This document shows positions 34,133-42,852 of a stretch of DNA of 64,000 nt, in pieces. The position numbers and the translations under genes were made by a program. Source of the DNA: Robertmurraya_A mangrovi (GTDB taxonomy: Bacteria > Bacillota > Bacilli > Bacillales > Cytobacillaceae); NCBI RefSeq assembly GCF_034427655.1, contig NZ_JAXOFX010000014.1, positions 1 to 64,000 of the forward strand. The letters run 5' to 3'. The notes beneath the pieces were generated by a model. It had not been told where the DNA came from. It made no database searches and saw nothing but the letters and a program-made list of their open reading frames with translations. How positions within the stretch are numbered: position 1 is the stretch's first letter; every line of letters begins with the position of its first letter.

Positions 34133-34298
34133 ATGTGATTTTATAACTATTTTATCACAAATGTTAACTATTTATATTACTAGTTTACAAAAAGTAGTGA
34201 ATTACATTTATAGGTAAGTCTGGTGTTAATAGAAATGTTATAATTAATTAACAGAATATTTTGTTAATGTTTTTATTTTATTAAAAGGGTGATGAACG

Positions 34299-35969
34299 AT
34301 GAACTTTTATAACGAAGATCCTAATTTGAAATTTATTCTTAAACAATATTTAGATGAGTCCTTTTTTGAATGGGCAGACAAAGAGTTAGACCAGTTTGGA
34401 GAACTTTGTGGAACGGAGATTGATGAGAGGGCAGCCCACACGGACCGAGAAGGGCAACCTAAGCTGATTAAGTATGATCAGATGGGAAATGATATTTCTC
34501 ATGTGTGGGTGAACGAGGGTTACAAGAAAACGGTTGAGCAAACCTATCACGCTGGAATTGTTGGTTATGTACATAAGGAAATTCCTGAATTAGGTCATAA
34601 AGGGAACTACATTTATTCCTATGCACAAGGATATTTGTTATCTCAAACCGAACCCGGATTTTATTGTCCTGTAACCTTAACAATGGCTACAGCCTATTTG
34701 ATTGATCATTATGCAGATGAAGAGCTTAAATCAAAATATTTACCGCATGTTGTTTCAACGGGTGATGTTGAGTTGTTTGAAGGAGCAACCTTTTTAACGG
34801 AACGTCAAGGGGGATCTGACGTAGGGGCAAATGAGGTAAAAGCGGTATTAGAAAATGGACAATATCGTATTTATGGTGAGAAATATTTTGCCTCAAATGC
34901 AGGGCAATGCGGGGTGGCAATGGTTTTAGCTAGAATGGAAGGTGCCCCTCCTGGAACAAAAGGATTAAGTTTATTTTTAGTTCCATGGCGTAAAGATAAC
35001 GGGGAATTAAATCATCTAGAAATTAGAAGATTAAAAGATAAGCTCGGAGTAAGGGCCGTTCCATCTGCAGAAGTTGTTTTTAACGGGGCAGAAGCATTTG
35101 TAGTTGGAGATTCAAGTAGAGGCTTTTACTATATGATGGAAGCTCTAAACTTATCTCGCGTTTGTAATGCAATTGCATCGATAGGAATTATGCAGAGGGC
35201 ATTTCTTGAAGCTAAAAAATATGCTTTTACACGTCATACATTTGGTCAGTACTTAGCAGAATTTCCTATGATAAAGGAAAGTTTAGTAAAACTAGCTGCA
35301 AAGCAAGAGGTAGAGACATCTGCTGTTTTTTCTCTAGTTGCCATGTTTGATCAAATGGTCGGGGATGATTCGGCTATCTCAGAAAAAGATAGAGCCATGA
35401 ACAGACTACTAATTGCCTTGTTAAAGATGGAATCAGCAGAGCAAGCTATACACTTCTCACATGAAGCAATTGAAATGCACGGTGGAAATGGTTATATTGA
35501 GGATTTCGTAACTCCAAGACTGTTAAGAGATGCCCAAGTGTTAACGGTATGGGAAGGGACAGCTAATATATTAGGTTTAGAGGTTTTTAGGTTAATAAAA
35601 AAATACAAAGTTCACGAATGGTTTTTACAAACGGTCTTAAAAGAACTTGAAGCTCTTCCTGAAACATTAGTTAAACATACAGAACCTATATACAAAGGGA
35701 TTGAAAGCTTAAAAGAATTATTAGTGTTCTTGTCAAAAGGGGACGTGGATATCCAGACATACCATAGCAAACGTGTTGCAAAATTAATGACAAAGATATA
35801 CGAGAGTGTTGTTGCTTTAAAAGATGCGGCTATTGGTGGGGATAGAAAATTAATCATAGCTCGAGTGTTTTTAAATCAAACATGGGGATTAAATGAATAT
35901 ATGGATGAGGAGTTAATTTCCCTTAAACATTTTGAAGAAATAATGGGGTGTAAGGTACCTGTCAGCTAA
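34299..35969 (+). CDS. Acyl-CoA dehydrogenase, AidB-like
   Basis: A 556-residue flavoprotein, longer than ordinary acyl-CoA dehydrogenases (about 380) and near AidB in size. FLTERQGGSDVGANEVKA, KYFASNAGQCGVAMVLARMEG, RRLKDKLGVRAVPSAEVVF, MHGGNGYIEDF and TVWEGTANIL cover the FAD/acyl-binding core; about 110 extra C-terminal residues form helices. The substrate is unknown. No related fatty acid genes adjoin it, but an operator-like palindrome lies downstream at 36083. Confidence 0.87.
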   Translation: MNFYNEDPNLKFILKQYLDESFFEWADKELDQFGELCGTEIDERAAHTDREGQPKLIKYDQMGNDISHVWVNEGYKKTVEQTYHAGIVGYVHKEIPELGHKGNYIYSYAQGYLLSQTEPGFYCPVTLTMATAYLIDHYADEELKSKYLPHVVSTGDVELFEGATFLTERQGGSDVGANEVKAVLENGQYRIYGEKYFASNAGQCGVAMVLARMEGAPPGTKGLSLFLVPWRKDNGELNHLEIRRLKDKLGVRAVPSAEVVFNGAEAFVVGDSSRGFYYMMEALNLSRVCNAIASIGIMQRAFLEAKKYAFTRHTFGQYLAEFPMIKESLVKLAAKQEVETSAVFSLVAMFDQMVGDDSAISEKDRAMNRLLIALLKMESAEQAIHFSHEAIEMHGGNGYIEDFVTPRLLRDAQVLTVWEGTANILGLEVFRLIKKYKVHEWFLQTVLKELEALPETLVKHTEPIYKGIESLKELLVFLSKGDVDIQTYHSKRVAKLMTKIYESVVALKDAAIGGDRKLIIARVFLNQTWGLNEYMDEELISLKHFEEIMGCKVPVS

Positions 35970-36082
35970 ATAAAAAATCAAGGCTGAGGTGATTTTTTAA
36001 GCCACAGCTTTTTATTTAAATTCTACATATTTTGCATGGATAGATTAATATAATTCTAATAAGCATGGGGTTTTATTAAAAT

Positions 36083-36102
36083 TTAATCAAACGTTTGATT
36101 AA
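36083..36102. promoter_or_regulatory. Palindromic operator-like site, copy 2
   Basis: TTAATCAAACGTTTGATTAA is identical to the core at 15649-15668. Here it lies 114 bp after the acyl-CoA dehydrogenase stop and 155 bp upstream of the methionine aminopeptidase, so it could control the latter. Confidence 0.55.
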
Positions 36103-36256
36103 CTATAAATCCTCTCACTTCAACAAAATTTGACATCGGTTGTTCAATGAAAAGTGAATTCAAAATTTTGATATTCCTCTTTTACAACGATAATATTAAG
36201 GAAGACGAAATGAAAACTTATTGCATATATTGTTTAAAGGAGAGGCAGGGAAAAGA

Positions 36257-37012
36257 ATGATTGTTTTGAAATCACAAAGGGAAATTGAAATGATGAAAAA
36301 GGCAGGAGAGTTATTGGCATCCTGTCATAAAGAAATTGCGAAACTTATAAAGCCGGGTATTACAACCCTAGAGATTGATGAATTTGTGGATGCATACTTA
36401 AAAGAACATGGAGCAACTCCAGAACAAAAGGGATATAAAGGGTATGAATATGCAACCTGTGCTAGTATAAATGATGAAATCTGCCATGGGTTTCCAAGGA
36501 AAGAGCCTTTAAAAGAAGGCGATATTGTTACCATTGATATGGTGGTTAACCTAAATGGTGCGTTAGCAGATTCTGCTTGGTCATATGCAGTGGGAGAAGT
36601 TTCCGATGAAGCAAAACGCCTATTGGAAGTGACAAAAGAATCTCTATACAAAGGAATTGAGGCTTCTCAAATTGGGAATCGAATCGGTGACATCGGTCAT
36701 GCGATACAGACATATGCGGAAGCAGAAGGATTTTCGGTTGTTAGAGACTTTGTCGGTCATGGAATTGGTGCAACCATTCATGAGAGCCCTAACGTTCCTC
36801 ACTATGGATTGCCTGGCAAAGGTCCTAGAATCAAAGAAGGCATGGTGTTCACGATTGAACCGATGATTAACGTAGGAGAGTATCAAACGAAAATGGATAG
36901 CAATAAGTGGACTGCACGAACCATTGATGGAAAATACTCCGCTCAATATGAACATACGATTGCCATTACAAAAGACGGACCGATAATTTTAACGGACCAA
37001 GGTGAGAGATAA
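36257..37012 (+). CDS. Type I methionine aminopeptidase, second copy type (YflG-like)
   Basis: ATG 36257 follows AAAGGAGAGG and gives 251 residues, the YflG size. The metal ligands of type I MetAPs are visible: D in TIDMVVNL, D in ALADSAWSY, H in FVGHGIGATIHES, E in FTIEPM and E in YSAQYEHTIAI. It removes N-terminal Met. The gene stands alone, not beside secY-infA, so it is a paralogue of the essential map gene. Followed by a weak terminator. Confidence 0.9.
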   Translation: MIVLKSQREIEMMKKAGELLASCHKEIAKLIKPGITTLEIDEFVDAYLKEHGATPEQKGYKGYEYATCASINDEICHGFPRKEPLKEGDIVTIDMVVNLNGALADSAWSYAVGEVSDEAKRLLEVTKESLYKGIEASQIGNRIGDIGHAIQTYAEAEGFSVVRDFVGHGIGATIHESPNVPHYGLPGKGPRIKEGMVFTIEPMINVGEYQTKMDSNKWTARTIDGKYSAQYEHTIAITKDGPIILTDQGER

Positions 37013-37030
37013 GCAAAAGAATATTAAAGC

Positions 37031-37065
37031 TAACGGCCATGCTCTCGAGTGTTGGCTGTTTTTTT
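37031..37065 (+). terminator. Terminator of the methionine aminopeptidase gene
   Basis: AACGGCCA and TGGCTGTT arms (one wobble), then TTTTTTT. Confidence 0.75.
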
Positions 37066-37264
37066 GGGAAGTAGGAATCAATGGATCCTATTTGGTAATA
37101 GTAACCACACCTTAATATGGTATATTCTGAAGGGAAACGAAGGGCCAATCTTGAATTCTACTATATACTACAATAAGCTTATTTTATTTAGAGATACGAA
37201 GGAATATAATGTAATTAATGATACTGGGATAAAAGATAAAAAAGATAAAAATAGGAGACAGCAA

Positions 37265-38263
37265 ATGAGACTTATTAGCGTAGAAGAGTACAACGATAAA
37301 ACGATGCAGCTGGCTAGGCCGATATATGATAAGCATAAAAGAGTTTTGCTTGCTGCTGGACGTGCTATCCACCCTACTTATTTAAAAAAATTAATTGCAA
37401 TGGATATTCGTTATTTATTCATTGAAGATTCTATTTCTTTTGGAATTTCTATGGAAGAAATGGTAGATGTGCCAACTTGGATGGATGCTATTGAGACATT
37501 ACAAATGTCTTTTAAAGCAATCGCAAATAAAGAGGAACTACCTATTCGCCAATTACAAAAACTAGTCATAACATTAGTAAACGAAGTGGGGAAACGTAAA
37601 GCTATATGTTTAATCCCTACTTCTTCTATTGCTGAGGAACTAAGAGAGTACGCCCATGCTGTGAACGTTACACTATTATCTTTACAAATAGGAAGAAAGC
37701 TTGGCATCTCGCAAATGCAATTAAAAGATTTAGCCATGGGTGCCCTTTTACATGATATTGGAAAAGCATTAACTCATCGGGTTGAGGATCATATGGTGGT
37801 AGGTTTTGAATATTTACGGAAAGTTAGAGAAATTAGCCTATTAGCGGCTCACGTTGCTTATGGTCACCATGAAACTATTGATGGAAACGGGAAACCAAGA
37901 GGGATGAAAGAAGGGGAAATCCACGAGTTTGCCCAAGTGTGTGGAATCGCAAATTTATACGAAAATATGTTATCAAAAGAAGGGCTTCCACCACATGAAG
38001 TGATGGAGTATATTATGACTAAAAGTGGCACCATGTTCACCACTGACTTAGTAAAGCTTTTTGTTCAAGAAGTCCCTCATTACATACCTGGCACAAAAGT
38101 GTTATTAAATAATAATCGTAAAGCCATTGTGACAAAAATTATCGGCAACTTACAAAGGCCATACATAAGATACCTAGATAACGGAGAAGAACTATCCCTT
38201 GCTGATCATTACACATTGCTAATAAAAGAAATGGTGATTGATGAAGTAACTAGTATCAATTAG
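37265..38263 (+). CDS. HD-GYP-like phosphodiesterase with altered GYP
   Basis: ATG 37265 is chosen after AGGAGA. The 332-residue protein has a 130-residue N-terminal part, then HD-domain motifs LLHDIGK, DHMVVGFEYL and HHETIDGNGKPRG, and a C-terminal all-beta tail. The GYP of true c-di-GMP phosphodiesterases is GKP here, so c-di-GMP hydrolysis is uncertain. It lies 4 kb from the c-di-GMP riboswitch. Single gene, with a strong terminator. Confidence 0.82.
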   Translation: MRLISVEEYNDKTMQLARPIYDKHKRVLLAAGRAIHPTYLKKLIAMDIRYLFIEDSISFGISMEEMVDVPTWMDAIETLQMSFKAIANKEELPIRQLQKLVITLVNEVGKRKAICLIPTSSIAEELREYAHAVNVTLLSLQIGRKLGISQMQLKDLAMGALLHDIGKALTHRVEDHMVVGFEYLRKVREISLLAAHVAYGHHETIDGNGKPRGMKEGEIHEFAQVCGIANLYENMLSKEGLPPHEVMEYIMTKSGTMFTTDLVKLFVQEVPHYIPGTKVLLNNNRKAIVTKIIGNLQRPYIRYLDNGEELSLADHYTLLIKEMVIDEVTSIN

Positions 38264-38265
38264 AC

Positions 38266-38301
38266 AAAAAGCTGTCCACATTGTTTAGCGGACAGCTTTT
38301 G
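38266..38301. terminator. Convergent terminator
   Basis: AAAAGCTGTCC and GGACAGCTTTT form an 11-bp stem, T/A-rich at both feet; between the HD-GYP-like and yfkK genes. Confidence 0.88.
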
Positions 38302-38303
38302 TA

Positions 38304-38528
38304 TTATTGCTTGCGTAAGTTACCTAGTTCCTCAACAAGTGCTTGCATTTCGTTCGGGCTAAAAGAATCCTTTTTCATGACTAAATCATAAATTTCTTTT
38401 AATTCTTCATACATATTTTCATCAAAATGGGAAGGTTTAATCGCACCTAAGTTTAGGACCTTAAGCTTTTCTTTTATTTTTTCAATCATAAATTCAACAT
38501 TTTCAACAGACTTCTCTGATAAATTCAT
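38304..38528 (-). CDS. yfkK: UPF0435/DUF1128 family protein YfkK
   Basis: A 74-residue acidic, helical protein. NVEFMIEKIKEKLKVLNL followed by FDENMYEELKEIYDLVMKK is the UPF0435 pattern. The function is unknown. It stands divergent from yfkJ as in B. subtilis, which strengthens the call. Confidence 0.85.
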   Translation of the reverse strand: MNLSEKSVENVEFMIEKIKEKLKVLNLGAIKPSHFDENMYEELKEIYDLVMKKDSFSPNEMQALVEELGNLRKQ

Positions 38529-38705
38529 TATGTACCCCTTTCAAAAACCCAATATAGTTATCATTATCTTTTCACTTTCATTTTAAAAAGTCAATTATAA
38601 ATCATAGGTTATATATGGGTTACTATAAACGTAAATAACCAAAATAATTATTTGCAAAATAGGGAGCATATCCATGAAAATAAGAGGGAGGAGGTTTGAA
38701 GACAT

Positions 38706-39170
38706 ATGATAAAAGTTTTATTTGTTTGTCTAGGAAACATCTGTCGCTCCCCTATGGCGGAGGCTATGTTTCGGGATACGGTAAAAAGGGAAGGATTAGA
38801 ACATAAAATTATTGTAGATTCTGCAGGTACGGGTGATTGGCATATTGGTAACCCGCCACATAAAGGGACACAGGATATTTTATTGAAAAACAATATTAGT
38901 TTTGATGGATTGAAAGCGAGACAAATCGTATCAACTGATTTAGTTGAATTTGATTATATTATTGCAATGGATACGGAGAATAAAAAGAATATTGAAAAGC
39001 TGAAGGAAGCTAATCCAAAAGCTGAAGTTTTGAGACTGTTAGACCTTCTTCCACATATTGTAACGAAGGATGTACCCGATCCTTATTTTACTGGTAACTT
39101 TCAAGAAGTTTTTGATTTATTAGAGCAAGGCTGTAAGCAATTATTAGAGATCACGAAAGAGAGGATTTAA
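38706..39170 (+). CDS. yfkJ: Low-molecular-weight protein tyrosine phosphatase
   Basis: A 154-residue protein opening with the phosphate-binding loop VCLGNICRS: the nucleophile is C8 and R14 ends the CX5R loop. The general acid Asp is in DVPDPYFTG. GAGGAGG lies 9 bases before ATG 38706. It is the first of the yfkJ-yfkI-yfkH set, with only 2 bases to yfkI. The substrates are unknown. Confidence 0.93.
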   Translation: MIKVLFVCLGNICRSPMAEAMFRDTVKREGLEHKIIVDSAGTGDWHIGNPPHKGTQDILLKNNISFDGLKARQIVSTDLVEFDYIIAMDTENKKNIEKLKEANPKAEVLRLLDLLPHIVTKDVPDPYFTGNFQEVFDLLEQGCKQLLEITKERI

Positions 39171-39172
39171 TA

Positions 39173-39535
39173 ATGGGGAGCATGAATAGATTTTGGAAAG
39201 GTGTATTCTTTGGGGCAATTGCTGGGGGGGCAGTAGCCTTGTTGGACCGCGAAACAAGACAAGCTGTAGTAGAGAATTGTAAAAAGACTTCAAGTGATGT
39301 TTCATACTACATAAAGAACCCTAACGAAATGGTTGAGCAGGTTAGGGAAACAACACAAAAAATTAAGACTACATTTGAACAAGTGAGTGAAGACGTCTCA
39401 TTTATCGCAGAAAAAGTGGATGAGCTTAGAGAGGTAACTCCAGCGGTAGCAGGCATTGTAAAAGAAACTAAAGAAGCTTTTACTCATGATGAAGTCAATA
39501 TAGAAGATGATGAAGAAAATGTCCCTTTACCGTAA
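39173..39535 (+). CDS. yfkI: YtxH-like membrane protein YfkI
   Basis: A 120-residue protein with an N-terminal glycine-rich hydrophobic segment (FWKGVFFGAIAGGAVALL) then a long charged helix and acidic end. The layout fits the YtxH family (general stress-type proteins). It lies two bases after yfkJ, as in B. subtilis. Confidence 0.78.
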   Translation: MGSMNRFWKGVFFGAIAGGAVALLDRETRQAVVENCKKTSSDVSYYIKNPNEMVEQVRETTQKIKTTFEQVSEDVSFIAEKVDELREVTPAVAGIVKETKEAFTHDEVNIEDDEENVPLP

Positions 39536-39670
39536 ATAATATAATGGCGAGGTTATTTTAAAAGGTAGAAAGTTAAAACAGTTGTAACATTCATTATTGA
39601 GCTCCTATAGAAATGTTGGACAAGGTTAGACAGTATTCCTAAAAAACAACAAAGAAATAGAGGTGGTTGA

Positions 39671-40498
39671 ATGGGACAACGAAATTCAAGCTTTTTTCCC
39701 TTACTATGGAAAAGGATAGAGAACGACGATGTATTTGGGAAGGCAGCGCAATTAGCCTACTTTTTCTTACTATCCTTATTTCCGTTGTTAATCTTCTTAG
39801 TAACATTGTTACCTTATTTGCCTATCACACAGCAAGATATACTTGGTGTTATAAAGGATTATGCACCTGGTGAAACAATGAGGCTGATCGAAACTAACTT
39901 GAATGACATTATGAAAACGAATAATGGAAAGCTATTATCATTCGGGTTTATTGCCACGATCTGGTCGGCATCAAATGGGATTAACGCCATTGTGAGAGCC
40001 TTTAACTTAGCTTATGAGGTGGAAGAAAATCGGCCTTTTTTAATTGCGAGAGGGATGGCCATTCTTCTGACCTTCGGGATGATTCTTGTATTCATCGTAG
40101 CATTGTTATTACCTGTTTTCGGAAAGCAAATCGGGTTATTTTTATTCTCTGAATTTGGTTTATCAAGCCAATTCTTAGCTGTTTGGAATACGTTAAGATG
40201 GCTAGTTAGTGCGGTCATTTTGTTTGTCGTTTTTGTAGGTTTATATTGGTTTGCGCCAAACAAAAAATTCAAATGTATCAGGTCCATACCGGGGGCCATT
40301 TTTGCAACAGTAGGGTGGTCTCTAACTTCTCTAGCTTTTTCGTATTACGTTAACAACTTTGGTAACTATACGGCAACCTACGGAAGTATTGGAGCCATCA
40401 TTGTCTTGATGATTTGGTTTTATATAACGGGTGTCATCATCATATTAGGTGGCGTAATAAATGCACTTATAAGTAAAATAAGAGATAGTAGCTGTTGA
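39671..40498 (+). CDS. yfkH: YihY/BrkB-family membrane protein YfkH
   Basis: A 275-residue protein with about six TM helices. AAQLAYFFLLSLFPLLIFL and the SNGINAIVRAFNLAYEVEENRPF signature, then MIWFYITGVIIILGGVINA near the end, belong to the YihY/BrkB family. It may be a transporter; the old ribonuclease BN name is not supported. AGGTGGTTG before the ATG. Third gene of the yfk set. Confidence 0.9.
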   Translation: MGQRNSSFFPLLWKRIENDDVFGKAAQLAYFFLLSLFPLLIFLVTLLPYLPITQQDILGVIKDYAPGETMRLIETNLNDIMKTNNGKLLSFGFIATIWSASNGINAIVRAFNLAYEVEENRPFLIARGMAILLTFGMILVFIVALLLPVFGKQIGLFLFSEFGLSSQFLAVWNTLRWLVSAVILFVVFVGLYWFAPNKKFKCIRSIPGAIFATVGWSLTSLAFSYYVNNFGNYTATYGSIGAIIVLMIWFYITGVIIILGGVINALISKIRDSSC

Positions 40499-40583
40499 TT
40501 TCCCTTTTGTTCCCTCTAATAGGAGACCTCTAATAGCAAAAACTATGATAGGGGAAAGTAATTTTATTAAGGGGGGCACTGAA

Positions 40584-40682
40584 ATGCCAAACAAAAAAGA
40601 CGGTGGAACAAAGCAAAAGGGTAAAAGTAAGCCAAAGCAAAAAACGTCTGGTTCTGCTAACGGACAGAACGGATATCACTAA
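40584..40682 (+). CDS. Small Lys/Gly/Gln-rich protein (32 residues)
   Basis: AAGGGGGG lies 8 bases before ATG 40584. The product has the sequence MPNKKDGGTKQKGKSKPKQK at the start and ends SANGQNGYH: a hydrophilic, basic, low-complexity protein of the size and style of minor small acid-soluble spore proteins. No family is recognised. Its end overlaps the 3' end of the convergent P-type ATPase by 4 bp, with a hairpin just beyond. Confidence 0.6.
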   Translation: MPNKKDGGTKQKGKSKPKQKTSGSANGQNGYH

Positions 40683-42649
40683 GTTACGAAAAGGCCGGGA
40701 TTCCGGCCTTTTAATATTTGGCTGCACTCATGTTGATTTAGCAACCGTAAACTGTTCAGTATAACTAAAATCGTACTTCCTTCATGACCAATTACTCCAT
40801 AAGGTAAATCTAGAATTTGTAAGAAGTTTGAAGCGATTAATAACATAATGACTGAGATGGAAAACACAATGTTCTGTTTAATAATTCGATTCATTCGTTC
40901 TGAGAGATGTATAGCCTCAGCAATACGAGGTAAATCGTTTTTCATTAAAACAACATCAGCTGTCTCTAGCGCAACATCTGATCCTTCTCCCATGGCAATC
41001 CCAACGTTGGCCGTTGCTAGAGCGGGAGCATCATTAATTCCGTCCCCAACCATTGCCACATTTCCAAAACGTTTTTTCAAATCCTTAAGATGCTCCACTT
41101 TTTTCTCAGGTAAACATTCCGATAAGTAGTCATTTACATGGCTTTCTTTAGCAATAGCCTGAGCGGTATTTTCACTATCTCCCGTTAGCATAATCGTGTA
41201 AATTCCTCTTGTTTTTAATTGATCAATAGCGTTCTTTGTTTCTTGTCTAACCACATCTTTTAATCCAATGATGGCTACGATTTCATCATTCTTTTGGACA
41301 AATACAACCGTTTTTCCTTCACTAGCTAACTGTTTAGAAGCACCATTTTTAAAAGCTTCTGCCGCACTATGACCAACAAATGCTGCCTTTCCAATTTTCC
41401 ATTCATCCCCATCAAATTGAGCTTTAACACCCCAACCAGAAACATCTTCAAGAGAGTCTGGATATAAAAGGGGGTGATCATCTAATTTAGCCTTTACATA
41501 TTTAACAATGGCTTGTGCAAGAGGATGATTAGAGTGGTTTTCAATAGATGCTGTTCTTAGCAACACATCATCGACTGCTAACCCATCCAGGACTAAAACA
41601 TCTGTTACTTCTGGTTTTCCTTTCGTTAAGGTCCCTGTTTTATCAAAAGCAATTGCTTTTAAGTGGCTTAAGTTTTCTAAGTGGACTCCACCTTTGAACA
41701 ATATTCCGTGCCTTGCCCCGTTTGATATGGCTGAAAGTGAGGCTGGCATAATAGATGCAACAAGGGCACAGGGGGAGGCTACCACTAATAAGATCATGGC
41801 TCGGTAAAAAGTCTCCGTCCAGCTCCATCCTAACAAATAATGGGGTAGAAACATCATTAGACCAACAACTACTAAAACAATTTTTACATAGCTACCTTCA
41901 AATTTTTCAATAAAAAGTTGAGAAGGTGATTTTTCACTTTGTGCGGATTGAACCAATTGGATAATCTTCTGAAAAAGTGTTTCACTACTGGGTTTGGTTA
42001 TCTCGACAGTAACAGCACCATTTAAATTAACCGTTCCGGCGAATACCTCTTCATCCACTCCTTTTGAAACAGGAATCGATTCCCCTGTAATAGCAGCTTC
42101 ATCGAGGGAGGTTTGCCCTTTTGCAATTTTTCCATCTGAAGGAACTCTTTCGCCTGGCTTTACTAAAATGAAATCCCCTATCTGAAGGCTTGATACATGA
42201 ACGACTTGTTCCATTCCATTAGTAATTTTTAATGCTTCTTCCGGTTGCAATTCCATTAAAGCTGATATTTCTTTATGACTTTTGTTCTTCGTATAAGTTT
42301 CTAAAGCACCACTCATGGCAAAAATAAAAATTAATATGGCACCTTCTATCCAGTATCCGATGATGGCCGAACCAGTAGCAGCAAAAATCATAAGCATTTC
42401 AACATTCAACTCTTTGTTGGCAATCGTTTCAGAAATTCCCTCTTTTGCTTTGGCAAATCCACCAATGATAAAGGCTAAAAGAAAAGTAATGACAGAAGGG
42501 GTAGACCACTCATTTTTATCTAATATCCAGCCGAGGAGAATGAGTAGTCCACTTGTAGCTGCAGCGATTAACTCCCATTGCTGTTTTACTTTTTCAAGAA
42601 ATAGGCTTTTCGGTTGTGCAGCCGGAAGTACTTTTGCTTCTGGGTTCAT
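40679..42649 (-). CDS. pfeT: P1B-type metal-translocating ATPase (ZosA/PfeT-like)
   Basis: A 656-residue ATPase without an N-terminal heavy-metal (HMA) domain. The phosphorylation motif DKTGTLTKG and TGES, HP (SNHPLA) and GDGINDAPAL motifs are intact, with SPC in VASPCALVAS in TM6, as in the P1B4 subgroup to which B. subtilis PfeT (ZosA) belongs (iron export). The last 10 codons pass through a terminator-like hairpin and overlap the next gene by 4 bp, so the C-terminal tail may be longer than in relatives. A Fur/PerR-like 15-mer lies upstream at 42691. Confidence 0.85.
   Translation of the reverse strand: MNPEAKVLPAAQPKSLFLEKVKQQWELIAAATSGLLILLGWILDKNEWSTPSVITFLLAFIIGGFAKAKEGISETIANKELNVEMLMIFAATGSAIIGYWIEGAILIFIFAMSGALETYTKNKSHKEISALMELQPEEALKITNGMEQVVHVSSLQIGDFILVKPGERVPSDGKIAKGQTSLDEAAITGESIPVSKGVDEEVFAGTVNLNGAVTVEITKPSSETLFQKIIQLVQSAQSEKSPSQLFIEKFEGSYVKIVLVVVGLMMFLPHYLLGWSWTETFYRAMILLVVASPCALVASIMPASLSAISNGARHGILFKGGVHLENLSHLKAIAFDKTGTLTKGKPEVTDVLVLDGLAVDDVLLRTASIENHSNHPLAQAIVKYVKAKLDDHPLLYPDSLEDVSGWGVKAQFDGDEWKIGKAAFVGHSAAEAFKNGASKQLASEGKTVVFVQKNDEIVAIIGLKDVVRQETKNAIDQLKTRGIYTIMLTGDSENTAQAIAKESHVNDYLSECLPEKKVEHLKDLKKRFGNVAMVGDGINDAPALATANVGIAMGEGSDVALETADVVLMKNDLPRIAEAIHLSERMNRIIKQNIVFSISVIMLLIASNFLQILDLPYGVIGHEGSTILVILNSLRLLNQHECSQILKGRNPGLFVT
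40687..40714. terminator. Convergent terminator inside the ATPase 3' end
   Basis: AAAGGCCGG and CCGGCCTTTT form a strong stem with a GATT loop. It follows the small gene on the plus strand and lies within the last codons of the minus-strand ATPase. Confidence 0.85.
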
Positions 42650-42690
42650 ATGTTTTCACCATCCAAATTTTGATTTTCAATCAAGCTTAA

Positions 42691-42705
42691 TGAGAAGAAT
42701 AATCA
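42691..42705 (-). promoter_or_regulatory. Fur/PerR-like box
   Basis: TGATTATTCTTCTCA on the minus strand matches 11 of 14 informative positions of the Fur-type TGATAATnATTATCA repeat. It lies 42 bp upstream of the ATPase start. B. subtilis pfeT is regulated by PerR and Fur; this site is tentative. Confidence 0.35.
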
Positions 42706-42734
42706 CATTCAATACCCTTATAAAACGACGAAAG

Positions 42735-42755
42735 CTGTCATCATATAGATGACAG
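42735..42755 (-). terminator. Possible terminator of the MFS gene
   Basis: CTGTCATC/GATGACAG perfect 8-bp stem with a 5-base loop, 98 bp after the MFS stop on the minus strand. The T-run is interrupted, so it could also be an operator. Confidence 0.4.
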
Positions 42756-42852
42756 CAGTACTGGCTTCTGAAAAACAGTTATTTAATTTATCCCTATTAT
42801 ACTATTAACTTATGAAGGTTAGAATATGTTGGGAACAAGATTCTCTATTCTG

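Noticed and set aside
37049..37264. Upstream extension of the HD-GYP-like gene
   Set aside because: It overlaps the terminator of the aminopeptidase gene and has no ribosome site; ATG 37265 is well supported.
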